64,000 bases of DNA from assembly GCA_039619475.1 (NCBI GenBank), contig CM077115.1, positions 416,524,557 to 416,588,556 of the forward strand. Direction: 5' to 3'. Below, in pieces: positions 33,376 through 45,289 of this stretch. The first letter of the stretch is position 1; every line of letters starts with the position of its first letter. The notes beneath the pieces were generated by a model. The model did no database searches. It saw only the letters and a program-made list of their open reading frames with translations, and had not been told where the DNA came from. Both the position numbers and the translations under genes were made by a program. This DNA is from Icerya purchasi. Lineage: Eukaryota; Arthropoda; Insecta; Hemiptera; Monophlebidae.

Positions 33376-35433
33376 CATGATAATTTTCACTATTTTATTA
33401 TTATAAATATTGTTTTAATTAAAATATGACTTCGGTATGTTTGTATTCCCACTCCATACAGTGTTCATTCTCTCCCTTCCTTCTTCTGTTGTTCAGGCTC
33501 TTGATTCCTTTTTGTCGGCTATCTCTGATCATGTAAAGATCTGAGTTTCTTGCGTCTTTTTTCCTTTATTCTTGGGCCAATGTCCTTGTAGACGAACCCA
33601 AAAAAAAAAAAAAAAAAGTCTGCATTAATCGAAATATTTTTATATACACTTCTTCTTCCTCTTTTAATTTCTTCACAGTTACACATTAATTTTCTTTCAT
33701 ACAGACCTTTTATGCAATATTATTTGTGGTTTTTATATGCTTTTTTTATCTGTCCTTCTGATCCAGTTCCTTTTCTGTACTTATTTTTAATTTATTGTCG
33801 TTTGCTTAGTTCATTTATAACTTGTTGCAACGATCTTAACATTGTTTCAGAGTGAAAATAAATTCGGATGTACAATACTCCACCGCTTCATATATTGCAC
33901 AGTGAGATGAAATGCAGGGAATAAATTACTTCCTTTTCAAATACACATTTTTCTATTATAAATACAAAAAAATACACTGACGTCGAAATATTTTCTTCAC
34001 GTCGTCTAGATTTAGAACATTTTCATAACTGCAAAAGTCTGACCGAAAACAGCGTAACATCTTAAGACTCGGGATAACGTTTCCCTAGACTCTAGAGTGA
34101 TCTTGATTTTTTCGACAGGTCGTTGTCAAAGTTCAAAAGCGTCGAGAATTTCTTTTCCGTCTATGAAAAATAAGAATGCGTTTCGCTGAATCCTGGTTAT
34201 CGAAACGTAACTTAAAAAAGTTCACGCGACTCGAGTAAAAAGAAATTTCCACGGTCCCCCAGCGAGAGCCACGGGACAACGTTAACCTGTAGCTTTTTTA
34301 ATCTAACAGATTCGATTCTCCGTAATCGAAATGATCAATAATTGACACTGCTCGGTGCCCTAATAATATCACTCCGAGCAGTGTGGGACTCGCAATGTAA
34401 ATCGAAATGGCAAAAGATGAGATTTCTTCAAGTCCTTGAAACAACTAGGCCTGTTATCCTCTATTATTGTCACCATTATTTTCATTACTTTTATTATTAC
34501 TAATATTATTTGAAGCGGAAAATCCTCTCAAATTTCGAATTATATCTAAGAGATGAAATCGATTATTTCGATGAGGGATGAGATTCATTAGAAACGATGT
34601 TGTCAGATAAAATTTGTCGCAAAAAACGGTAGACAGAACTTTTCTTTTTATTTTCTGGCCGTTTTCCCCCCCATCTAAACGCAATAAATAATCTAAATTT
34701 GAATTAAACAATGTCAAGTAAAAATAGAAACACGCAAGAAAACAATAATCAGTTGGGAGAAGTTTTTCGGACCGGATAAATTAATACAAATAATATATTA
34801 TAAATTATTTTAAAGTGTAGGAAACAAGTAATTATCTGGCCACGAAAAAATATTTCTTTCGTACATTCAGTTTGAATACATGAGCCGAAGAATATGGAGC
34901 CCTGTAAACTCGACGTTGAAATAAACTGTTGAAGATAATGTTTAATTTATTCGAACCAATCGAAGGGTTTTTTTTTTTGGAATGAAGTTCTTTTACGCGG
35001 CTTGTCAGTAGGAATAAACTGGCAGAAATCGTCACGACACAAAAAAGCGCGTTAAGCGTCCTCCGAGCGACCTTCACTCTCTTTCTCTTTCACTCTGTTC
35101 CTTTCTATTATATACGCGCTGGTGTGTGTATGTGTGTGCGCGTGTGCGTGCGAGTATCCAAATTCGAGCAGCAAGCATTGTGCGCGGTCAGCTGTATAAA
35201 CTCAATTCTAACCACGTGTAAATTTGATTGAATTTGAAAATTTGTGCGACGTACCACACTTCAACGAGTCTGATGATTAATTTATTGTTTTTGTTTTAAT
35301 TAATTCATATCGGATTTATATATTGCGCCATTTTTTATCCTATACTTTATGAATGACTTTATACTTGTATATCTATCAAAAAGTGAAAGAAACTTCGTTC
35401 TTACCGGGTGTCCCCTTCTAGACACCACTTTTC
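33376..35433. other. Intergenic; small hairpin and GT-rich repeat, no gene supported
   Basis: Contains an A-run (33600-33616), an 11-bp inverted repeat with 18-base loop at 34345-34384 (ACACTGCTCGG / CCGAGCAGTGT), an ATT-rich patch near 34465-34510 and a GT/GC alternating tract at 35120-35150. Minus-strand frames 34454-34717 and 34832-35077 have no recognised similarity; the second starts with a hydrophobic stretch but has no other support. Confidence 0.45.
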
Positions 35434-36172
35434 GCTTTTTTTTTAATATATATGGTCCATGTGCTATGCGAAATTGCTGAGATTATTACAGCACATGGAT
35501 CAGTCTAAGATTAGAAGTATTTTAACAGGTTAGCCGCTCTAATAGAGTGTAGCATATCCTGGACCTGTTTTGGTTCGTTTGACAACGCAACCGACGATAA
35601 GTTGGAGATGCATGAGGGCAGGCAATGTTCCAGAATATGTTCAGTAGTTGGTGAAATGGGAGAATTGCATATGGAACAGGCAAAGGGAGGAGATGTTCCT
35701 TCCAGCAAATATTGCTGTGTGCTCTATGCGGAGTCCAATAAATGCTGCAAACTCTCTGCGGGACATGGATATCGGTGTGGCTACCAAGTCTCAGTGCTCA
35801 CCTTGAGTGATTGCAATCATGATGTGTGAGCCGACCACATAGTTTTCCATGTTGCTGAAAAAAGGGTGGACTCAGCTGAGGGAGTGGGGCGCCTTCAGGC
35901 ATTGGGCAATATGTAGCTGTCTTAGCAGCCAAATTCACACGTTCGTTCCCTAGCACGTCAGCATGACAGAACGTTACCTGTGAGCCAGTCCAAGAAAGCG
36001 CACGTTAATGATGTGCTTTATTTCTCGAGACAGTGTGTGTAAAGTTTTTGGTGTCTGGAGTGTCCCAATCGATTGCGAGGAATCTGTGATTAGAAATGCA
36101 TTTCGGCATTGGGGTTAAGACTGCGGATATTCCCTCAAGCAGAAGAAAATATCATACAGCCCGCCTCCAGCA
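35434..36172 (-). pseudogene. I-like LINE 3' fragment: RNase H end and zinc-knuckle region
   Basis: On the minus strand the end of an RNase H domain can be read (LGNERVNLAAKTATY near 35905-35950, compare PGNERVDLAAKATL in the 50.3 kb copy). A terminal Cys/His segment, CSICNSPISPTTEHILEHC, lies near 35625-35690 (compare CPLCGFMASPTVEHLLKWC). Several frame breaks lie between. The element ends in an A-run on the minus strand (35434-35444). It is related to, but clearly diverged from, the 50.3 kb element. RNase H would remove RNA from the RNA:DNA hybrid during retrotransposition. This copy is inactive. Confidence 0.65.
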
Positions 36173-36258
36173 TTTTAATGTTAAGTGAAATTGATGAAAG
36201 TACAACTATTTTATATATTTAAAATGCAAATACGTAGATACTTCTTCGGCAATAATAA

Positions 36259-37235
36259 TTATTATTAAAGCCCTATCTACGATATGCGGACGACAGTTTG
36301 ATTCTTGCCTCTAGCGAGAAAGAACTACAACGGATGTTGAATAAAATTGTTGATAAAAGCCAAGGTTACGGATTAAAAGTGAACATCTCCGAAACAAAAG
36401 TGATTGTTTTTTCAAAAATCAAAAACCGAATCAAACGCAAAATCAAGATAAAGGGAAAAACGATTGAACAAGTTCAGTGCATTAAATACCTAGGAAGTAT
36501 ACTAGAGGAAAACTGTACATCAACTCCGAAATTACGCAGCAGGATTGAGCAAGCTAGAAGAGCTTTCACCAAAATGAAAAACTTATTCACCCATCAAGAC
36601 CTAAGGCTCGAACTTCGGATCAGACTGCTAAGGTGTTACATTTTCTCTATTTTGCTTTATGGTTGCGAGAGCTGGACCCTGAATGTATCATTGGAAAAAA
36701 AGATTACCGCATTTGAAATGTACTGTTATCGGCGTATTCTGAAAATATCATAAGTGAAAAAAGTTACTAATATCGAGGTACTTCAAAGAACGGGAAAGAT
36801 CCTTGAAGTAATGCAAAACATCAAGAAACGGAAGCTACAGTACCTCGGACACATCATACGAGGCCCCAAATACGAAATTCTGAAGGTCATTTTGGAAGGA
36901 AAGATAAATGGGAAAAGATCGAGAGGAAGACGACAAAATTCATGAATGGGCAATCTTATCAACTGGTTCGACTGCCCTTCTATACAACTCCTCCGATCGG
37001 CCATTGTAAAAGAAAATTTTCAATCGTGGATCGCCAACCTTCAATTTGGAGACGGCGGATGAAGAAAAAGAATAACACGAGTCTGTTCATTTCCGAGAGC
37101 TGCCCGTCAGAGGCCAATCAGAATTGCAGTCGTATGTAATCGGAACTGCGAAAAAGTAAGATCTCACGTAATAAACCGTCATCGTCCCTCTCTCCTTTGA
37201 GGAATAAAAAATATCCGCTCAAAAAAAATAATAAT
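36259..37235 (+). pseudogene. RTE-like LINE, 5'-truncated at the YADD box
   Basis: Begins just before the catalytic YADD (36283-36294, context YLRYADDSLILAS) and runs in a single frame to 37062: VNISETKVIVFSK, VQCIKYLGSILEENC, LLRCYIFSILLYGCESWTLN, RRILKIS, RKLQYLGHIIRGPKYEIL, LEGKINGKRSRGRRQNS, WFDCPSIQLLRSAIV and IANLQFGDGG. This is the palm end, thumb and C-terminal region of an RTE-like endonuclease/reverse transcriptase protein. Two in-frame stops, at 36751-36753 and 36943-36945, replace tryptophans conserved in the family. The 3' UTR ends in an AAT microsatellite (37222-37240), typical of such LINE tails. About 265 codons remain of a protein near 1,000. Confidence 0.85.
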
Positions 37236-37329
37236 AATAACAAAAAAACCGTAATAACCGAGCAGTCGCTCCGGAAACGAATTATGAAATATCGACAATT
37301 ACGAAACCTATTAGACTATAACTGCCACT

Positions 37330-38780
37330 GCCTTCGGTGACGTTAGATCTCAATATCACTCTTTCGGTTAGAAGATATGTCAGATTTACGAGACATTTGT
37401 AATCCAAGGTGGGCATCGTCGCGCGCTACCAATATTTACAACTTAGCTATTCACCACCATGCCTATTCGCCTGCCTTCTCTTTAAGGAAGAATGTGTTAC
37501 AGCAACACCCAATATCCGCCACTCCTGACTCCTCTTGCCCCTATAATTTGCCTCTTCACCATGTCAGAGTTGAAGATGTGCTTCTCCCTAGCTTCACAAA
37601 GAAACTCACCGGCACCCGAAATTTTACTAACGACCGATATCTGAGATTCTATAGAGCTCTTGTCAAACCAGAGAATAAGCGTAATTAATTTCCCCGAACA
37701 AGCGCTCAACACGCTAATACCGCGCCATCTAGCCATCTGTGTTGATTTTTCCGTAATAAAATATAACAAACTCTAGCACCATGGTATCACACAGACAGCA
37801 CGAGCTACAATATCGAAATATCCAGACTAACTAGTATTTTACACAGATGCAGCTAAAACTCACCCAACTGACGGATCATCGTCCCGTGCTTGTGCTTTTG
37901 AGGCATGCGGTGTATCACAAGCAGTGAGACTCAGTGACAGCTGTGTGCGGTCGTAGACGCGGAGATCTACGGGATATTCTTCTGTTGTCTGTACTTTCTC
38001 TCTCTAGAGCCTACGGCTCAAAAAACGCTAATGGGGTAACAGACTCATCGGTCGCTCTAGTTGCAATATTAAAAACCTTTGCACCAAACATCCCCGGTAG
38101 AGTGATTCAAATTCACCAGGTGTTGTATAGACTATCCAAGAGGGATTGCTCAATAGCGTGGTTATGGGTGACCCCCAGGCTTGCCGGGATTCCCGGAAAT
38201 GAGCGGGTCGACATATCTGCTCGATCGAGCAATGATTTCTTCCATGCCTAAAAACGCCTTCGCAGCAGCGTTGTTCTTGGCCAAATGCTCGTCCGCATGA
38301 AAAGAGCACTGGACCTCCTGCCAGACGTTTCCAAGATTATTAAAGCCACAACTGAGCCGCGGTGGCCAGTGAAAAACATAGCTCGTGCAGAGTTCTGCGC
38401 TCTGAGTCGGCTACAAACAGGGGGGACATATAGCCCTGGCCCACGACTATAAGTTTCGAAGAGCTGCGCCTCCTACATTCTGCCTACAAAGCAGCGCACT
38501 TACTGTATCGCACATGCTAATGCGCGCAGCCCTTTCAGATCACCGAGTCCCGTGAAACAGAACCGATAATATCGCTAGTATCCTTGTTAACTCATCGACG
38601 GCAATGGAACCTGTCGTTCAGTTTATTAAGGCAACTAAGTTGATTAATTATCTTTAAATACTGACCCCGCACATCTACGTGCTCTAATAGCCTTGGCAGC
38701 TGAAAATAGCACACTTTCAATGGCATGCTAGATATACTGGTATATATTTTTTAAAAAATCAAAAAGCAAAAAAAAAAACA
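37330..38780 (+). pseudogene. I-like LINE with RNase H domain, second family
   Basis: The plus strand carries a decayed post-RT region (37377-37688, 103-codon frame in which VEDVLLPSFTKKL can be read). An RNase H domain follows: VFYTDAAKTHPTDG at 37834-37875 (first catalytic Asp in YTDA), a VVDAEIYGI block near 37950-37985 (catalytic Glu), and WVTPRLAGIPGNERVD at 38157-38205 (the W-P-H-GI-GNE-VD motif region, with the catalytic-site histidine replaced). Frames change several times. Downstream, an A-rich stretch at 38757-38780 may be the tail. The sequence differs from the 50.3 kb family, so two I-like lineages are present. Confidence 0.72.
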
Positions 38781-40690
38781 CCATGCCAATAAAAAAGAAA
38801 AATTAACGAGTTTTTAAAATCGAGCGAAACGGTTCGAAAGTTTAAACTTTTCTCTCGTTTGGTAAAATTTTTTCATTATTTGATATAAATATTTTTCCTT
38901 TTCCTCTTTTTTTGTCTTTTACAAGGAGATGTTAAAATAATGGAAAATTATGAAAAGCGAAAAATTTGCCGAAAGGTCGCATAAAATTGCTCGGTCGTTT
39001 TTTTTTTGTTATCACTGTCACCGACTTTGCTTTAGGTGAAATTTACGTGCGATTCCGAAGTCGGTTTTTATTGTCAACATTTTTATCACAAAACTAATAA
39101 AATGTGTTCATTGGTAAACGCGATGCGCGGAGGAAGAAACCAGTGGTATCTTTCTCGAAATCACAGCGATTTTAAATTACTCAGCTTGAAATCAGACATA
39201 ATTATCCGTTCACTGACCGGTATGTCGGAAATTTTTTTTCGCGAATCCGTTCTAACGACACAAACTTTGTTTAGTTTTTCTATGATAAAAGTTAAATTAA
39301 CTCGAAACAATTTTACTGTTATACTTGTTAAAAGTTAAATATTACTCGACGGTTCCCTAAAATTGAGCCAGACGAAATTTAAGAAAAAAGAAAACAATAA
39401 TAAATCAGCAGAGTATAAAGAAATTTAAGAAAACGAAATTCTTATTTAAATATTAAATATTCAATGTTGAAATAAGTAATAGAATTTTATACAAACGCAA
39501 TAACGAACATCTTACGAATTAATATTCGAATCGAGCATATTCTAGAAAAGTCTTTTCTCGGGAGGGAATTTCTCGTCTTTATCTAGAAAACGGAAAAAAA
39601 TTTACTATATTACATATTAATATCTAAGGGAGAATATAGCCTGTATTCGTTTAAAAAAGAAAATCAGATAACATTAATTAAAGTGAACTATTTTTAATTT
39701 GACAAAAATTCAAAATGATTAATAGTAAAAGAGTATAGAGAATGACGCGGAATTGTTTGATGAAGTGCGCGTATATGTCATATCTCCTCGGCGGGTGGGG
39801 GTGGGGGGGGGACTAATATTCCATTATGAAATTTTCACTTATAGATATTTCTATTTTAATTTCGTCAAACTAAAAATCAAATGTGCTTAGCTTCATTTGT
39901 AAAAACATTCTTCTATCTTTTCTTTTCTAAATAAATAGCCGTTATTATAGTCTCTCCTTCAGATGTGTTCAAACAATGTAATACTAAATTTAGCTCTCTA
40001 TTAATATTCTTCTTCATTTTCTAGTATACTATATATTATCCCTTCCAATAAAGGCGCTTCTAGAATGTATTTAATTTAATTATGTATTCTTAAGATGTTC
40101 GTTATTGAGTTTCTGATACTAATAAACTATTTTAACACAACGGAGTTGTAATTCAATTTAAATTATGTTAAACTCGACAATTAACGTCGAAAATTATAAG
40201 AATTAATATCTGTGTGTACATTTGAGTTAATCGTCGAAACTATTGTTCCGATTTCGATGCCGCTCGACCAGTTAAATCCTGGAAAAAATTTCTCATTTAT
40301 TGTGCTGCTGTTGGAGAGACGAACGGTGTTCGTTCAATAAGTAGTGCATAGTAAAGAAAAAACAGATATTTGGGATTGACTAAAATATAAATAAAATTAA
40401 TTTTCGAATGATATTTACGATTTGCTTGGTAATCAAAAATTAGTACGCTAACAATTTCTTTATGTCAAAAAAGGCCTATGTAGTAGTAATATAGAGTTCA
40501 TCGTAATGGAGTTTTTTTTTTTTTTTGGCGTTAATAAAGGGAAAGAAAAACACAGATAAATAGGCAAATACGCCATAACCTAGAGTTATTTAGTAAAATT
40601 TCCTTCCGGAAATCATACGAATCAAACTGAGAATCTTAAAATAAATATAAATTAACAGGAACTGTGACAGTACTGAAATCAGACTAAAAT
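38781..40690. other. Intergenic; G-quadruplex-like run, otherwise nothing seen
   Basis: No supported gene; the 100-codon frame 39036-39338 lacks recognisable domains. GGGTGGGGGTGGGGGGGGG at 39793-39811 is a strong G-quadruplex-type motif, unusual in this AT-rich setting. Confidence 0.45.
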
Positions 40691-40787
40691 ATCTCTTACA
40701 TCCGGAGGTACCAAGCATTCGAATATTTCATGAAAAAAGTATCTCTTGCATCCGGGGGTAACAAGCGTTTGAATATTTCATGAAAAT
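40691..40787. repeat. Tandem duplication, 50-bp period
   Basis: Two copies (40691-40737, 40741-40787) of ATCTCTTxCATCCGGxGGTA, continuing through GAATATTTCATGAAAA, with only a few differences. Confidence 0.9.
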
Positions 40788-43167
40788 TTTTTTATTTACA
40801 TTGAATTACCTGTTTGGATGAGCGGTCCTACTCGAAAAAATTAATTTTCAAGCAAGAATAAACTCAAAGGTGGAGGAAAATTAAAATAAAAAAACAGAAA
40901 AAAAAAAGTTCGGAAATAAATTCTCGATTTGGCTGAATTGTCCTAATCTACTCCTATACTTAGGCGGGAAGATGTAATTTTTATCTTATATACATTATAC
41001 GGAAAGCAACGATAAGCGGCAGATTATTTCTCAGCTGCGAATGGTGGAAAGATTAAATTGCGGATCATCGGAGACTAGCTGATAAAAGAGATTGATAAAC
41101 AAAAGTCGAGCGAACGCTAGCGGTCGACCGATAACGCTGTGATGTCTTTCGTCTGAATAAAGTTTACTTCGAGCAAATGCGAAATCAAACTATGTGTGTA
41201 GACAGTAAGAAAACGGGAAGTTTTGAAACTGTCCTTAGCCTGGTCGAAAATAGTGTTGCCTGCTGCTTAAAAGTTGGGCTTTAGGTGAATTTGGTAATTC
41301 GGTCGCGGTTAAGGATAAAGCAATCTTCAGGAGAACTAGTTCACGTTATTGCGAGCGTATCGCGTTTTATACGTCAGCGATAAGAGAGGAAAGGCAAAAA
41401 AATCAAAAAGATATGTGATTTTAGCCGATTCCGACGATCCGACGATAAGCAGATTAGCCATTTATCACCGTGAAAATATCGATACCTCATCGTGAATTCA
41501 GATTAAATACTGGCCAGCCTACGGGAACTTTCTCGAATTAATCGAATTAAATATTTCAGTACGTTCGTTCCATTTTACATATTATAATATAATCTCGTGC
41601 CAATTTGAACGTTTTTCCGGATTACCGTCCGCCGGCTGCGGTATATTTATGGTCGAAGTGTATTTTCCAAAAAACCTCAAATTAGCGCTCTTTTTAAACG
41701 TGCCCTCCTAGCTTTTATTATTTCCACGCCTTAAAAATTTCTCGCCACTATGTAATTCTAGTCTCTACTTTTGGATTTTTCTTTTTTACAAAACTTCTTA
41801 TAGATACTTGAAAATGGAGTTTATTGATCTCTTCTCGAAGGGAGAAAAAACATCTGCGCTTAATTATTACTCGAAAGTGCGTTTCTAATGATTTTGTATC
41901 TTTTCTCCCCATTAGTATTAATTACTTCATGGAAAATTAATCTTAAGCCGAATTGGTATATAGCTTCTGCTTTGCGCTAAATTGATATGTTCCCCGGTAT
42001 ATATCTTAAGCAACGGAAGATCTCACAATTCGCTAATTATAAACGCATTTGGACTCGAAGCTGAAAGCGCCGCCGTGCACCTAAAAAAAGAAAAAATCAA
42101 AAACTAGAGGATCGGTGTGGTTTATCTGTATTAATCTCCACTCAGTTTAGGCAACAAACTCTATTTCCATCAGTACATCCTGAAGTCTCTTTTTATGGTA
42201 TCTAACTGTGGGAATGTGCCAAATAATCTAACAAGAAGATGATAATACAGGTAGCGTAGAATAATATACTGCCATCGATAATGATCCACTGTGTAGTACC
42301 ATCGAAACGATAAAACGGTAACGTAGATAACCTACATCTCAGAAAAAAGAAATACGAATTGATAAAACCTACGCGACATATGCAAGAAAGTATGAAAAAC
42401 AACCTTACATTGACCAAGAATTTACAACGCTTGGATGACGTTGTTATGTAGAAAAATCGATAGACTTAATTTAATTTAATTAAACGTATACACGTTTGTG
42501 TTAATGTACGAATATATTTACTAATTAATGTGATAGCGCGCGTGAATCCCCCTCATAAACATCGTTTCACATTTAAAAGGTTGTATGTCATGTATTTTTT
42601 TTGTCTAAAATATCGGCAGATCGTAAAACAGGTAGTCCTAAATAACCAGCTATATTATTATTTAATATTTTTCACGCAAACATTATACTATACGATATTA
42701 AAAGATTAAAAACCATTTATGCGGATATTTAAATATTTACCGAGAGCAATATGACGCGATTAAACACTTACGAGTATTTAAAATATCTAAACGAATCTCG
42801 GTGAAGAGTGGATTTACTAATGCCCGATTCGAGTAGCTTGTAAATATTATCATTTTTTTTAATTAGTTAGCCCAAAAGTATAATCAATTAGAAAACAAAA
42901 TCCTATTAAAGCGTTTACAAACTGCTTAATTTCGTTCGGCGGCGAAATCTTTGTCGGACGATATAGAGAGGTACCCGTAAAATGTAAAAATAAAAAATAC
43001 GAGACGAATTTCATTATAAGGTGAGACTTTTTTTTCAATTATCCTTTAAAATAATTCGGAAAATCCCCAGTTCAGCTAAATATCCTAGATAGTTTCAATC
43101 ATGCAGCTACCGATGATATAACATGTATTTTATGTTATTTCTTTTGTGTCACTCCTCTTTTAACTTC
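40788..43167. other. Intergenic, no gene seen
   Basis: About 2.4 kb without supported coding content. 40950-41350 and 41960-42120 are less AT-rich than average and free of recognised repeats, so they are the likeliest places here for unrecognised host regulatory sequence, but nothing specific can be claimed. Confidence 0.4.
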
Positions 43168-44200
43168 TTTTCTTCTTCTTCTTCTGGTGTCATACGCAGG
43201 CATCTGCGCGTGGACGATCACTAATTGGCTAGATTTCTCGGTTGTTCGCTGCTTCAATTAGACTTTTTATTGTGGTTTTTCCGGTGGTCCACTGTTTTAT
43301 ATTCTTGGACCACGATGTTTTTCTTCTTCCTCGTGCTCTTTTCCCATTAATTTTCCCTTCTATAATTATTCGCAATATTTCGTATTTCCTGCCTCTGATT
43401 AAAAGGGCCCAAATATCTCGACTTCCTTTTCTTAATTATGTCCAATATTTGCCTCTCTCGACTTTTGCTTTTTGTAATACTTCATCGTTCGTCAGTTTCT
43501 GCCTCTATGATATTTTCATTGTTCTCCTGTGTAGCCACATTTCACACGTTTCTAAATATTTCAATGTTTTACTCGTGTATGTTGCTGCTTCCGCACCGTA
43601 TAATAAAATGGGGTATATGTAGCATCTTATAAAATCTTGTCTTACGTGCAGACTTAAAGATGAGTCCGTGAGTAGTTTTCGCAATCTTCCGTAAGCTGTT
43701 TTAGCATAGCCACATCTTCGTTTTACTTCAACAGATGGATCAAGGGTGTTTGTGATGTAGCTACCTAAGTATTTAAATTCTACAATTTCTTCTATATATT
43801 TTTTTCCCATTGATTGTGATATTTGCATTGCGGTTCCTGTTACGGCTTATTATCATAAACTTCGTTTTCTTTTCATTTATAGTGAGCCCATATTGTTTTC
43901 CTATGAAGTCGATTCTCTCCACTTGTTGTTGTAATTCTTTGCAGGAATTCGCTAACAGTATGGTGTATCATCTGCATATCGGATATTGTTAATACGTTTT
44001 CCATTTATTTTAATTCCAAACTTTTTGTTCTGAAATGCCTCTTTATAAATCGCATCAGCATATACGGTGAATAATAGAGGTGACAAAATTCACCCTTGTC
44101 TTACCCCTCTGCAAATGTTTATTATTTCTGACTCCATATCATCTATACTTTTAACTCACTGTTCGTAATTCATAAAGAAGATATTGTTTACGCTATCATG
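43168..44200 (-). pseudogene. RTE-like LINE, 5'-truncated reverse transcriptase
   Basis: On the minus strand, from about 44160 down: a GVRQG-ILSPLLF region with one substitution, then INNIRYADDTILLANS (YADD catalytic box near 43965), YGLTINEKKTKFMI, FKYLGSYITNTLDPS, RCYIYPILLYGAEA and LHRRTMKIS, with an in-frame stop at 43505-43507. Beyond it lie KYEILRIIIEGKINGKR and RGRRKTSWSKNI near 43300-43400, and a (GAA)n tail near 43168-43185. Frames change in at least three places. The 107-codon frame 43505-43828 is the longest intact piece. The plus-strand 126-codon frame over 43242-43622 is its shadow. Confidence 0.82.
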
Positions 44201-45289
44201 ATATATATGTATATATGACTTTTAGAGTGAATGTAGGTATGTGTATGGTTTTTCTTTTTTCTTTACACCTATATAAGTTATATATATATTTACTAAGACA
44301 TATATTAATTAAGGTTTATATAATTTCGATATGTATAATAAGTATGTATAAATTTGTAACGTGTTCAACCTGAATAAACGATAATAAGAGTGTCGGGCAC
44401 TCACACAACGGACATACTTGCCCAGTGAGATCCACAAACTTATTTTAAAATTAAAAAAAAAGAAAGAATACGAGTTAAAACAGCGAAATAAGTACAACAG
44501 TCTCCGATTGAAACTAACTGAATTACACTAATTTTTGAGCGTATAGGTGTGAAAAATTAACATTGCCAACGCGAAACGCAATTTGTTCGGACAGCAGGAA
44601 ATATTCCTTCGCATCAATGAATGACTGAGCGGGAGGTCGCATCGTCAAAAGCTGGCGATCGAATAAGAACGCGGGCACTATACTTCGGAACAGTTTCTGT
44701 CTCAGCGGACAAAGTTTTTACACCGTTAACTGCGGGACAGTTATCAAGGACAAGGCTTGGAACGTGCAATTAATAATGCAAAATTACGGCAATTACCGTA
44801 ATTGCACTAATTTAGTTCTCGCCGATGATTTTCCGACCCTGTACAGTTTCACTAATAACGATGCGAGAAATATAGTACATATATATGTATATATGTTCAT
44901 GTAGAAAAAAAAAAATCAACGTCTCAACGTATCACCGAAATGGTCGATATAAACTTATCGACATACTGAATTAAATATTAAATTTAGTACACTGTTTCGC
45001 GGCAAAATGTTTCGGAATAAATTTGAGAAGCCGAAAAATTTATTGGTTGATGAAAAAAAAATAGAATTTTATAAATTTAATGTTTTTTTCTGGAAAGGGG
45101 GATTCCCAAAAATCAAATTCCGTTTGAAAAGAACAGAACAAAGTGTTAAGAAAACTATAAAAATTAAAAAAAAAAGAAAAAAAATCCATCTAAAAACATT
45201 ACTCGCGACGTGCCTCGGAGGAATTTTTGAAGCAGTGTTTCATAATGCCTTTTTTTTCCTTTTCTTTTCTTAGGGAGAATTCGATTTTT
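44201..45289. other. Intergenic, no gene seen
   Basis: AT-rich, with TATA-type runs near 44202-44215 and 44280. The plus-strand frame 45007-45273 is Lys-rich low complexity. A palindromic AATTACGGCAATTACCGTAATT lies near 44785-44806. Confidence 0.45.

Noticed and set aside
33440..33600. Possible LINE C-terminus on the minus strand (FVYKDIGPRIKEK-like reading)
   Set aside because: The similarity is about 13 residues and then breaks; too short to support.
34345..34384. Hairpin as a microRNA precursor
   Set aside because: The stem is only 11 bp, well short of a pre-miRNA.
43242..43622. 126-codon plus-strand frame
   Set aside because: Antisense shadow of the RTE-like LINE on the minus strand.
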